Notes: generated from the letters alone by a model not told the origin. DNA of 11,846 nt from JAFDVL01 sp043719385 (GCA_043719385.1 JAYSTY010000518.1:1-11846), one strand, 5' to 3'; positions 1-5,999 are shown, numbered from the stretch's first letter. A program made the numbers and translations.

Positions 1-99
1 CCAATTATTCGCATCGTCGCCGAAGCGGAAACCGAAGCAAAGTCGCGCGCTATTGTGGATCAGATTTTCAATAAAGTAGCCGCCCTGATCAAATCGTAA
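1..99 (+). CDS. Phosphohexomutase C-terminus (phosphoglucosamine/phosphomannomutase type), partial
   Basis: An open frame runs from the first base of the window to a TAA at 97-99 and gives 33 residues; the start lies outside. The sequence begins PIIRIVAEAETEAKSRAIVD and matches the end of the fourth domain of alpha-D-phosphohexomutases. In that family a phosphate-binding loop (SGTEP-like) is followed by a P-I/L-I-R-V-x-x-E-A strand and a final helix. Family members interconvert hexose 6- and 1-phosphates, for example glucosamine-6-P to glucosamine-1-P for cell-wall precursors. The phosphoserine and metal sites are outside the window, so GlmM cannot be separated from ManB. The family call is fairly good; the exact substrate is not determinable. 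Confidence 0.65.
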   Translation, partial: PIIRIVAEAETEAKSRAIVDQIFNKVAALIKS

Positions 100-114
100 C
101 CCTGCCGTTACTAT

Positions 115-205
115 GCTGACCACTGGTCACTGCCTGCTGACCACTGGCTAAAAAGCCTGACAGAGATTTGGGACAGTGTTCAGGTATCAGTGGTCAGTAG
201 TCAGT
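115..205. repeat. Cluster of short direct and inverted repeats (GCTGACCACTGG family)
   Basis: The 12-mer GCTGACCACTGG occurs at 115-126 and again at 136-147, a 21-bp period. Its inverted core CAGTGGTCAG lies at 188-197 and is followed by a related AGTCAGT at 200-205. The two halves could pair as a 10-bp stem across about 40 bases. The cluster fills most of the gap between the mutase stop and the M28 peptidase. It may act as a transcription terminator or be a dispersed intergenic repeat. There is no T-run directly after the right arm, so a terminator role is uncertain. Confidence 0.55.
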
Positions 206-249
206 AAAACTTACCTGTTCGATTAAAAACCGCTGTCACTCAGTTTTTT

Positions 250-1113
250 ATGAAACGTAACCAAATTTCTTTTTTCGTTCTGCTGGCAATTTTAGCCCTT
301 TGTTCATTGCCTGCGGCTTCGCGGCAACAACCAGCGCCACAATCAGCAGGACTTCCTTTCTCGACCCCCGAACAAATCAAAGAAGACATCAACGCTGTCA
401 CTTGCAAAGACAAAGAGCGATTGAATTCGGTCAAGATATTGTTTGAGAAAATGGGCGTGCCAGCCGCCGACATTACCGTCGAAAAAATTAAGGGCGTCGA
501 AAACGTTGTCGTGCGCAAAGCCGGAAAATCAGCCGACGAAAAAATCATTATTGGAGCGCATTACGACAAAACCGGCGACGGCAGTTGTGGCGCGGTGGAT
601 AACTGGACGGGGGTTGTGGCTGTCGCTAACATTTACAAAACTCTGAAAGACATTAACCTCAACAAAACAATTTTATTTGTTGCATTTGGTAAAGAGGAAA
701 AAGGCTTGCTTGGTTCAAAAGCAATGGTGAGCCAGATTAAAAAAGACACCGTGATGCAATATTGCGCGATGATTAATATTGACAGTTTAGGGCTGAGCGT
801 ACCGCAAATATTGACCAATGTTTCGAGTAAAAAGTTGGAAGCTCTAGCCGCTGACTTAGCCAAAAAAATGACGATACCCTATCAACCAATTACGATTCAT
901 AACGCCAGTTCTGATTCTGCTTCGTTTATGGAAAAGAAAATTCCGGCAGCGACAGTTTCGGGGATTCCCGACGACTGGATGGAAATCTTTCACAGCAAAA
1001 GTGATCAGGTAAAAAAAATTAATATTACCAGCGTCTATCTTGGTTACAGGCTGGCATTGGCGATGCTGGTAACTATTGATGAAAAGGAATGTGGCGCGTA
1101 CCGCGAAAAATAA
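250..1113 (+). CDS. Exported M28-family zinc aminopeptidase
   Basis: This 287-residue protein has an N-terminal signal peptide: MKRNQ, then a hydrophobic stretch at about residues 7-23, with likely cleavage near AAS at 22-24. The remainder is a single M28 (aminopeptidase Y/S-like) catalytic domain. The expected metal-site residues are all visible: H104 and D106 in GAHYD, bridging D117 in GAVDN, the E149-E150 pair in GKEEKG (general base and ligand), D178 in NIDSLG and H248 in FHSKSD. It should therefore be an active two-zinc exopeptidase of the periplasm or outer surface; the substrate cannot be read from sequence. The start is chosen because the signal peptide begins immediately after it; no clear Shine-Dalgarno precedes it. 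The gene converges on the cupin gene and ends two bases before an inverted-repeat element. A lipoprotein is unlikely because C18 is preceded by LAL, a poor lipobox. Confidence 0.9.
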   Translation: MKRNQISFFVLLAILALCSLPAASRQQPAPQSAGLPFSTPEQIKEDINAVTCKDKERLNSVKILFEKMGVPAADITVEKIKGVENVVVRKAGKSADEKIIIGAHYDKTGDGSCGAVDNWTGVVAVANIYKTLKDINLNKTILFVAFGKEEKGLLGSKAMVSQIKKDTVMQYCAMINIDSLGLSVPQILTNVSSKKLEALAADLAKKMTIPYQPITIHNASSDSASFMEKKIPAATVSGIPDDWMEIFHSKSDQVKKINITSVYLGYRLALAMLVTIDEKECGAYREK

Positions 1114-1115
1114 AT

Positions 1116-1211
1116 GCAGAAGCCCGCACGCAGTAAGGGTGTAGAGACGGCATATCTGCGCCCTCGGCTCGTATCTTAAAACTCATCCCCTTACTGTGTG
1201 CGGGCTTCTGC
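1116..1211. repeat. 96-bp inverted-repeat element (24-bp arms), MITE-like or bidirectional terminator
   Basis: The left arm at 1116-1139 (begins GCAGAAGCCCGCACG) and the right arm at 1188-1211 (ends TGCGGGCTTCTGC) are inverted copies. Of 24 positions, 23 pair by Watson-Crick rules and one is G-T (1130/1197). The loop is 48 bases. The element sits between the convergent M28 and cupin genes. Its right arm overlaps the cupin's 3' end, so the last six codons and the stop of that gene lie within the arm. A degenerate copy of one arm lies at 4904-4924. No target-site duplication is apparent. It could fold as a long hairpin in RNA from either direction, but T-runs typical of intrinsic terminators are absent. 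Confidence 0.75.
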
Positions 1212-1574
1212 CTCATTCGTAAAAATGTGATCTTCAAAATAAAAAGCCGGGCCGCAAACTAATAAAATCCGCATGTCTTCTTCTCCTGTATTGGTCAGGG
1301 TGTGAATATTATTTTTCGGAATATAAATCGCATCGCCGGCACTTACTGCACGCGTTTCTTCGCCCACTGTCATCACACCAGAGCCGCTGACAATATAGTA
1401 AATTTCTTCGAGGACTTCGTGCTGATGCGGAGTCACAGTTTTCCCCGGCGGCAGAATTTCTTCGGCTAAACTACATTGCGTAATCGGAGCAATCGTCCGA
1501 TCCATCAACGGGCGAATTTCTGAGTCGTGCGGCGTGTGGAGAATTTTGGCATCTTTGCGATTGTGAATAAGCAT
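1191..1574 (-). CDS. Small single-domain cupin protein
   Basis: This 127-residue protein is almost entirely one cupin barrel. Motif 1, G(X)5HXH(X)4E(X)6G, is intact with G44, H50, H52, E57 and G64. Motif 2, G(X)5PXG(X)2H(X)3N, has G80, P86, H91 and N95, with N88 where glycine is usual. The residues that bind a metal in cupins (H50, H52, E57, H91) are present, so a metal-containing fold is expected. Stand-alone cupins of this kind include sugar-binding, isomerase-like and dioxygenase-like proteins, and no specific reaction can be assigned. No signal peptide is seen, so it is cytoplasmic. The final residues AEARTQ and the stop are encoded by the right arm of the 1116-1211 inverted repeat, which suggests the original C-terminus was altered. 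It diverges from the antitoxin-like gene and has no strong Shine-Dalgarno. Confidence 0.88.
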   Translation of the reverse strand: MLIHNRKDAKILHTPHDSEIRPLMDRTIAPITQCSLAEEILPPGKTVTPHQHEVLEEIYYIVSGSGVMTVGEETRAVSAGDAIYIPKNNIHTLTNTGEEDMRILLVCGPAFYFEDHIFTNEAEARTQ

Positions 1575-1612
1575 AGCTATTTATTTTTCTGAATAATTCT
1601 GCAACAGGCGCG

Positions 1613-1641
1613 ATAGTACTCCGCTCATATTTTGGCAGCAA
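1613..1641 (-). promoter_or_regulatory. Candidate promoter for the cupin gene
   Basis: Read on the minus strand, TTGCTG (1636-1641) and TACTAT (1613-1618) are separated by 17 bases. This is the right spacing for a sigma-70-type promoter, though each box is an incomplete match. Transcription would begin near 1606 and give a leader of about 30 bases before the cupin start at 1574. Confidence 0.35.
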
Positions 1642-1719
1642 CAAAATATTCGTGGAATTTTGATCATGCTTAGCAAATCCGGTCGAACACTGCTGGCAAG
1701 CCACGAACGCGAATTAAAG

Positions 1720-1749
1720 TTGACAAGTCTGCCAGATGGCAGTGATAGT
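1720..1749 (+). promoter_or_regulatory. Sigma-70-type promoter of the antitoxin-like gene, with internal palindrome
   Basis: A perfect -35 box TTGACA (1720-1725) is followed 18 bases later by GATAGT (1744-1749), a 4/6 match to the -10 box. A perfect 6+2+6 palindrome, CTGCCAGATGGCAG (1729-1742), fills the spacer between the boxes. A protein bound there would block RNA polymerase, so it is a candidate operator. Transcription would start near 1756 and give a leader of about 18 bases that carries the Shine-Dalgarno AGGAGG (1761-1766). The promoter arrangement is seen directly; the operator role is inference. Confidence 0.55.
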
Positions 1750-1773
1750 TTAGGCGAATTAGGAGGATTTAAA

Positions 1774-2013
1774 ATGATCGAAACATCTCAAAACAAGCTT
1801 TCCACTGATGAAGCCCAAAAGACCGTGCGGTTTGCTCGTGTCACAGCCCTGGGCAACGCTATATTTGAAGACTCCCAGATGACCAGTCGCTGGCTGGAAC
1901 GCTCCAACTCCGCGCTGCGTGGATTGTCGCCGATGGAATTACTGGATACCGAAGAAGGCGCACGCGAAGTCGAAAGCGTACTACGCCGATTGGAATACGG
2001 GATTTATAGTTAA
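1774..2013 (+). CDS. Orphan antitoxin, Xre/MbcA/ParS-like toxin-binding domain protein
   Basis: This 79-residue protein resembles the C-terminal toxin-binding domain (DUF2384/MbcA-ParS-Xre type) of antitoxins that neutralise RES-domain toxins. The family pattern is clear: ARVTALGNAIFED, a WLERSNSALRGLSP segment with the conserved W and ALxGxxP, then LLDTEEGAREVESVLRRLEYG at the end. The start at 1774 is preferred because AGGAGG lies seven bases upstream. An in-frame extension to a TTG at 1660 would run back through the promoter and shows no helix-turn-helix. The usual N-terminal DNA-binding domain is therefore missing. Normally a RES toxin gene follows directly; here an unrelated ABM-domain gene begins 62 bases downstream. 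It is either a solitary antitoxin acting on a toxin encoded elsewhere or a remnant. The domain call is good; the function is inferred. Confidence 0.8.
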   Translation: MIETSQNKLSTDEAQKTVRFARVTALGNAIFEDSQMTSRWLERSNSALRGLSPMELLDTEEGAREVESVLRRLEYGIYS

Positions 2014-2075
2014 TGCAAATTTGGCGGAGTTCCAAAGCTAAACATGCGGCAACCGCTTAGTCTGAGATACCTGAG

Positions 2076-2417
2076 ATGTCTGAAACAACTAAAATCGCAA
2101 TTACTCCTGAACCACCATACTACGCGGTCATTTTCACTTCACAGCGCACGGCAGGCGATGCGGGATATGGTGCAATGGCACAGCGGATGGAAGAACTGGC
2201 CGCGACGATGCCGGGATTTTTGGGGCTTGAATCGGCGCGTGATGGTTTGGGAATTACCGTGTCCTATTGGGAAAGCCTTGCCGCCATTCAGCACTGGCAT
2301 CAACAAACGGAACATAAAGCAGCGCAGGAAAAGGGCTACGAAATTTGGTATCAATCATTCAAAATTCGCGTGTGCAAAGTCGAGCGCGATTACGGATTTG
2401 AAAGGCAAACTTCATGA
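2076..2417 (+). CDS. Antibiotic biosynthesis monooxygenase (ABM) domain protein
   Basis: This 113-residue protein has the fold signature of dimeric alpha-beta-barrel ABM proteins. It has an early strand (YYAVIFTSQR, residues 15-24) and a helix ending in MPGFLGLESARDG (45-57). Then come a strand-helix unit ITVSYWESLAAIQHW (60-74), H80 in the TEHKAAQEKG helix, WYQ (91-93) and a final strand RVCKVERDY (98-106). The family includes quinone-forming monooxygenases and haem-degrading proteins related to HmoA/YqjZ; the reaction here is unknown. No signal peptide is seen. The stop overlaps the next gene's start (ATGA at 2414-2417), so the two are probably co-translated. The start at 2076 fits the family's N-terminus; an overlapping frame starting at 2044 is a shadow. 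Confidence 0.82.
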   Translation: MSETTKIAITPEPPYYAVIFTSQRTAGDAGYGAMAQRMEELAATMPGFLGLESARDGLGITVSYWESLAAIQHWHQQTEHKAAQEKGYEIWYQSFKIRVCKVERDYGFERQTS

Positions 2418-3001
2418 ACGATTCCTACAACTTAAACCCGCCTGCCAGCCTGAAAGAAATCGAAGCCGCGACCAAAGCAATCGGCTTCACGATGGCGTCA
2501 GATCATTTGACGGGAGCGCTGCTCAGGACACTTGTCGCAACGAAACCAGCGGGAAATTTTCTTGAGCTGGGAATCGGCACAGGGCTGGCTACAGCGTGGA
2601 TAATGGACGGAATGGACACGCACGCAAAATTGCAGACGGTGGATCACGATGAGGCTTTGGTAGCGGTGGCAAAACGTTTTCTGGCGGACGATGTAAGAGT
2701 GACATTTCACCTGACCGATGGCGGAGATTTTATTCAGTCCCTGACCGCACAACAGCAAAAATTCGACCTGATTTTTGCGGACACCTGGGCAGGAAAATAT
2801 ACGCATCTTGATGAGGCTCTGGCCTTGCTCAACCCAGGCGGAATCTATGTAATTGATGACCTGCTGCCACAACCCAACTGGCCTTATGAACATCCACCCA
2901 AAGTTGCGCAGTTAATTGCGACGCTGGAACAAAAAGAGGATTTGCGTCTGACCAAACTTAACTGGTCAACCGGCCTGATAATAGCGGTAAAAGTAAATTG
3001 A
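2414..3001 (+). CDS. Class I SAM-dependent methyltransferase (O-methyltransferase-like)
   Basis: This 195-residue protein has a Rossmann-type methyltransferase core. Motif I is FLELGIGTG (residues 49-57), the SAM-binding glycine loop. An acidic strand end TVDHDE (75-80) should bind the SAM ribose. FDLIFADTW (117-125) holds D123, matching the motif IV region, and LNPGGIYVIDDLL (139-151) is the post-motif strand typical of caffeoyl-CoA O-methyltransferase-like proteins. The layout and size fit the small O-methyltransferase group, but the acceptor cannot be told from sequence. The gene is translationally coupled to the ABM gene upstream by a 4-base overlap. The dioxygenase gene begins at or just after its stop. 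The protein is cytoplasmic, with no signal peptide. Confidence 0.85.
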   Translation: MNDSYNLNPPASLKEIEAATKAIGFTMASDHLTGALLRTLVATKPAGNFLELGIGTGLATAWIMDGMDTHAKLQTVDHDEALVAVAKRFLADDVRVTFHLTDGGDFIQSLTAQQQKFDLIFADTWAGKYTHLDEALALLNPGGIYVIDDLLPQPNWPYEHPPKVAQLIATLEQKEDLRLTKLNWSTGLIIAVKVN

Positions 3002-3006
3002 AAAAT

Positions 3007-3885
3007 ATGCAGGAAGATTTATCGAATTATCATTCACCCATTTCCAACCTTTTCACGCTGCCCCAATCTCAGGCTGAATGGGAACAGTATCGTTTGACAG
3101 ATGAGCAGGTAGCTTTTTTTCACGAGCAGGGATATTTATCAGGTGTTCGCCTTCTCACTGATGAGCAGGTCGAAATTTTGCGCAACGAGTTAGCCGAGGT
3201 AATTGATCCGCAACATCCCCGGCATCATTTGTTCTATGAGTTTCACGCGAACGAATCCGCCGACCCGACTAAATTGCTGTTTCATGCGCTGGGAGCGTGG
3301 CGCATTATGCCTGGCTTTCACGATATTTTATGGCATCCACAATTTGTGATGGCGGCCTCGCAATTGCTTGGCGGTGCGGTGCGATTCTGGCACGATCAAC
3401 TTTTTTGCAAACCCGCGTACCACGGCGGCGTAGTCGCGTGGCATCAGGATTATTCGTACTGGACGCGCACACAACCACTGGCACATTTGACCTGCTGGAT
3501 TGGGCTGGATGATGCTGATAAAAATAATGGCTGCTTACACTATATTCCCAAATCACATTTGTGGCCGGACTTGCCAATCACGGGTTTAGCCGGAGATATG
3601 GACGCCATCCAAACGGTGCTGAGTGATGCGCAAAAAGCAGCGTTTATCCCCACCGCAATTGAACTGAAAAAAGGCGAATGTACGTTTCATCATCCCCGCA
3701 TGATTCACGGCTCTTACGCCAACACTACCGCCAGCCCACGACGCGCAACGGTCATCAATGTTTTTCGGGATGGAGTTTGCTCAGCTTCAAATGCATCATT
3801 GCTTGCAGGCGTCCCCGGAATTCCGCCGGGCGAAAAAATGGACGGACAGTTCTTCCCGCTGCTTTCTCCCCTGCAACTCTTTTAA
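3007..3885 (+). CDS. Phytanoyl-CoA dioxygenase (PhyH) family Fe(II)/2-oxoglutarate oxygenase
   Basis: The protein is 292 residues from the ATG at 3007, or 295 from a TTG at 2998 that overlaps the previous stop; residue numbers here use the longer form. The 2-His-1-carboxylate iron site is intact: H149 and D151 in WHQDYSYW, and H237 in MIHGSYAN. R248, 11 residues after the distal histidine, is placed to bind the 2-oxoglutarate carboxylate, as in human PHYH. WIGLDDADKNNGCLHYIPKSH (167-187) is the typical PhyH core strand and turn, and DEQVAFFHEQGYL (35-47) is the usual N-terminal segment. The enzyme should hydroxylate a small molecule using O2 and 2-oxoglutarate; bacterial members often act in secondary metabolism. 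It is third in a packed row with the ABM and methyltransferase genes. Confidence 0.9.
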   Translation: MQEDLSNYHSPISNLFTLPQSQAEWEQYRLTDEQVAFFHEQGYLSGVRLLTDEQVEILRNELAEVIDPQHPRHHLFYEFHANESADPTKLLFHALGAWRIMPGFHDILWHPQFVMAASQLLGGAVRFWHDQLFCKPAYHGGVVAWHQDYSYWTRTQPLAHLTCWIGLDDADKNNGCLHYIPKSHLWPDLPITGLAGDMDAIQTVLSDAQKAAFIPTAIELKKGECTFHHPRMIHGSYANTTASPRRATVINVFRDGVCSASNASLLAGVPGIPPGEKMDGQFFPLLSPLQLF

Positions 3886-4134
3886 CATCAGCCACTTAGG
3901 TTAAAACTAATTTTACGATTCACGTTGAGATTTTTGTCTAAGGTGTTGTAAACTGCAAAAATTACACAAGGTATATTTTGACCTGCGAGATTAAAGAGTT
4001 ATCAGGCTCATTAAATCAAAGGCAGGGAACAAGGGCATTGCTCACCTATTTTTTGGCAGTTTTCTGTCAGGACAATGAGAGGGCAAATCTAAGTTTTAGC
4101 TCGTATTATTTAGCTAACCTAACCGGAGAAATCT
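3886..4134 (+). promoter_or_regulatory. Leader region of the PEP-CTERM gene, with candidate promoters
   Basis: No credible gene is seen in these 249 bases. A sigma-70-like pair, TTGAGA (3925-3930) and TAAACT (3949-3954), has an 18-base spacer and would leave a leader of about 175 bases. A second -10-like box TATTAT (4104-4109) lies near the gene but lacks a good -35. The Shine-Dalgarno GGAG (4125-4128) lies six bases before the ATG at 4135. No clear terminator for the preceding dioxygenase gene was found. Confidence 0.35.
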
Positions 4135-4806
4135 ATGTTCCTTCAGCGACTTTTGAAACTACTATGTTTGCTTATTCTTAGTCTGACTGTCACCAGTGCA
4201 GTCCAGGCTGATCCAATTAAACTTTACACTACCGGAGTTGATAACAACGGCAACCTGTTGGCGGCTGGGGCGATTGACACACATTATAAGTATGTCACCG
4301 GTTCCACCCTCAACAATGTCTTTGTTACTTCACCGAACCCCAAAGACTGGACACCCAACACTGCCAGTTCGCAATGGATTTCGATCCAGCCGATTGGCAC
4401 TGCCGCGCAACCAATTGGGAATTACACTTTTCGCACGACATTTGATTTGACAGGGCTGAATGCTTCGACTGCAATGATCAGCGGGACGCTGTCGGTTGAT
4501 GATGACGTGGAAATCTTTTTAAATGGTCAGAGCACAGGGGTAAAAGTGACGAAAGGATACTTTTCTTTATCGGCCTTTGCCCTGCCTGTTGGCGTTAACT
4601 TTATCAGTGGCGCTAACACGATTGATTTTTTTGTTTTTAATATTGGGCCGGCTCCAATGGGATTGCATGTCGCCAGTATTGCCGGCACCGCAGATCGGAT
4701 TGGCGCAAACGTCCCTGAACCAGCCACGCTCCTGCTGTTGGGTACAGGTTTAGCCGGGATCGCCGCTAAAATCAGACGCCGGGGAAAAAAGGAAAACGAA
4801 GCTTAG
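4135..4806 (+). CDS. Secreted PEP-CTERM sorting-domain protein
   Basis: This 223-residue protein has a signal peptide (MFLQRLLKLL, hydrophobic to about residue 22, likely cleavage after VQA at 23-25). A beta-rich middle follows, and then a C-terminal PEP-CTERM sorting signal. The signal consists of VPEP (193-196), a hydrophobic segment TLLLLGTGLAGIAA (198-211) and a basic tail KIRRRGKK (212-219). Such tails are recognised by exosortase/EpsH-type enzymes and go with export to the envelope or extracellular matrix. The middle (about 95-185: TFDLTGLN, VDDDVEIFLNG, GANTIDFFVFN) looks like a jelly-roll carbohydrate-binding-like domain common in PEP-CTERM proteins; this is inference. No exosortase gene is in the window. 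The start is supported by GGAG six bases upstream and by the signal peptide, and an intrinsic terminator follows. Confidence 0.9.
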   Translation: MFLQRLLKLLCLLILSLTVTSAVQADPIKLYTTGVDNNGNLLAAGAIDTHYKYVTGSTLNNVFVTSPNPKDWTPNTASSQWISIQPIGTAAQPIGNYTFRTTFDLTGLNASTAMISGTLSVDDDVEIFLNGQSTGVKVTKGYFSLSAFALPVGVNFISGANTIDFFVFNIGPAPMGLHVASIAGTADRIGANVPEPATLLLLGTGLAGIAAKIRRRGKKENEA

Positions 4807-4832
4807 TCAGGAAGCTTTTATAACTTAAGTCA

Positions 4833-4900
4833 AAAACGCGGAAGATAAGTAATTAAGAGTTGCATTACTCTTTACTACTGAGCTTCCGCGTTTTATTTTG
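4833..4900 (+). terminator. Intrinsic terminator after the PEP-CTERM gene
   Basis: A perfect 12-bp stem pairs AAAACGCGGAAG (4833-4844) with CTTCCGCGTTTT (4883-4894), and TTTTATTTTG follows from 4891. The apical part holds a second hairpin, AAGAGT (4855-4860) with ACTCTT (4867-4872). The stem is symmetrical with A-run and T-run ends, so it could also end transcription from the other strand. Confidence 0.75.
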
Positions 4901-4903
4901 TTG

Positions 4904-4924
4904 CCCTTAGTGCGTGCTTCCGCA
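4904..4924. repeat. Degenerate copy of the 1116-1211 repeat arm
   Basis: CCCTTAGTGCGTGC followed by TTCCGCA matches the right arm at 1188-1211, with a few substitutions and a deletion of about three bases in the GGG run. It lies between the PEP-CTERM terminator and the DUF695-RraB gene. It shows that the arm sequence is dispersed rather than unique. Confidence 0.5.
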
Positions 4925-4950
4925 ATTAAAACAATTTAGCAGGTAAATAA

Positions 4951-5709
4951 ATGAGCGATAACTGGGGAAATTATTTCACATTGGTGGCGGATAAATTAAC
5001 GTCTGTCTTTCTTGATTTAGAGGCTGGCTCAGCGTTGGGAATCCTCGCCGACCCGCATCTGATCTTAATCAGGATAAGCCTTAAATCTTCAAACCCTGAT
5101 GGCTTGTCAACCGATGAAGAGTTCCCCGAACTTCGCCTGGTAGACGATGCAATAAGTGAACTGGCGCAAGTACCCAGACCGTATATTTATGTCGGGCGCA
5201 TAACGTCGCAGGGAGAACGAACTTTTTTTGTCTATACCGAGGGTGATTCCCGTTCAGGCCTGGATGAGATCAAAGCTTCTTTAGCCCAAAAGATAAGTGA
5301 CTATCCGCTCTTTTTTGCTTTGCGAAAAGACCCTGATTGCAGCGGGTATCTACAGTTTCTATCACCCTCGCCGGAAGAAATGCAAACCATCCAGAATCAG
5401 CGCATTATTCAAACGCTCCTCCAGCATGGCGATGATCTGAGCCAGCCAAGGCCGGTTGACCATTTTGTTTATTTCCCTTCGCAGGCAAAGCGAGAAGAAT
5501 TCAAACAACAAATAGCGAATCTGGAAATTGAATCAATGCAGGAAAGTGAGCGCGGAGAAGATACAAGCAAGGAGTATTGCCTTAACTTTGTAAAAGTCTC
5601 AGCGGTTGATCTTCCCACGATTGATAAAATAGTTATTACATTATTCAGACTGGCGCAGGAAAGTAATGGTGAATACGATGGCTGGGGCGCACCAATCGTC
5701 AAAAAATAA
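4951..5709 (+). CDS. DUF695 plus RraB-domain two-domain protein
   Basis: This 252-residue soluble protein has no signal peptide. Residues 1 to about 140 resemble DUF695, including the family-like opening WGNYFTLVADKLTSVFLDLE. Residues from about 148 to 250 resemble the RraB fold (regulator of RNase E activity B): VDHFVYFPSQAKREEF (169-184), a central strand YCLNFVKVSAVDLPTIDKI (209-227) and the hallmark end NGEYDGWGAP (239-248). E. coli RraB binds RNase E and inhibits mRNA decay. Whether this fused form does so is unknown, since many DUF695-RraB proteins are uncharacterised. A GCAGG-like weak Shine-Dalgarno precedes the ATG at 4951. The gene stands alone after a terminator. A weak 5-bp hairpin (TCAGG/CCTGA, 5710-5730) followed by CTTTTCT may end its transcript. 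Confidence 0.8.
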   Translation: MSDNWGNYFTLVADKLTSVFLDLEAGSALGILADPHLILIRISLKSSNPDGLSTDEEFPELRLVDDAISELAQVPRPYIYVGRITSQGERTFFVYTEGDSRSGLDEIKASLAQKISDYPLFFALRKDPDCSGYLQFLSPSPEEMQTIQNQRIIQTLLQHGDDLSQPRPVDHFVYFPSQAKREEFKQQIANLEIESMQESERGEDTSKEYCLNFVKVSAVDLPTIDKIVITLFRLAQESNGEYDGWGAPIVKK

Positions 5710-5738
5710 TCAGGCGAGGGATTTTCCTGAGACTTTTC

Positions 5739-5999
5739 TCATAACGTCAGATCAAAAGCCATCTCGCCCGTGTCGCGCAAATAATTTTTCAAAATTTCTT
5801 CCAGCCGATCTTCTGCCTGCGCCCAGCCTGACGCGTACAAGCCTGTCTCGTGCGTAGGCGCGTAGATGTGCGGAACACCGTATTCATAACGGTAAATCGT
5901 AATTTTGTCAGTTTTTACTTTTGATGATTTAGTTGATTGTCTGGCGTAGATTGGAAAACTGAAAACCGCGAGCCTGAAAAACGTCGGCAGCGATTTGTA
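5739..5999 (-). pseudogene. N-terminal remnant of a penicillin acylase family gene
   Basis: On the minus strand the translation resembles the mature N-terminus of penicillin acylase/amidase (Ntn-hydrolase) proteins. The segment ITIYRYEYGVPHIYAPT, then ASGWAQAEDRLEEILKNYLR and DTGEM (encoded by about 5903 down to 5760), matches the family's V-x-I-x-R-D-x-x-G-V-P-H-I and G-x-x-x-A-x-D-R-L patterns. The segment FFRLAVFSFPIYARQ upstream looks like a decayed signal peptide. The frame stops at 5739, about nine codons after the last recognisable residues. Family members are usually several hundred residues long with a catalytic N-terminal serine in the beta chain; all of that is absent. One conserved aspartate (R-D) is replaced by tyrosine. 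No convincing start codon was found; the in-frame ATG at 6074 precedes unrelated sequence. It is almost certainly non-functional. Confidence 0.72.

Noticed and set aside
115..205. CRISPR array
   Set aside because: There are only two 12-base direct copies with a 9-base gap, which is far too short for repeats and spacers, and no cas genes are present.
250..310. Lipoprotein signal in the M28 peptidase
   Set aside because: The cysteine at residue 18 is preceded by LAL, which does not fit the small residue needed just before a lipobox cysteine.
1660..1773. N-terminal extension of the antitoxin-like protein to a TTG at 1660
   Set aside because: The promoter (1720-1749) lies inside it, AGGAGG is placed seven bases before the ATG at 1774, and the extension has no recognisable helix-turn-helix.
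2044..2565. 173-residue plus-strand ORF across the ABM and methyltransferase genes
   Set aside because: It is a shadow frame covering two recognisable genes in other frames, and its own translation has no family features.
4053..4068. Sigma-54-like site (TTGGCA) in the PEP-CTERM leader
   Set aside because: The -24 half looks good, but at the required spacing the -12 half reads TC instead of GC and the surrounding bases do not match.
3978..4181. 67-residue plus-strand ORF upstream of the PEP-CTERM gene
   Set aside because: It overlaps the start of a convincing gene in another frame, has no recognisable family features and no Shine-Dalgarno.
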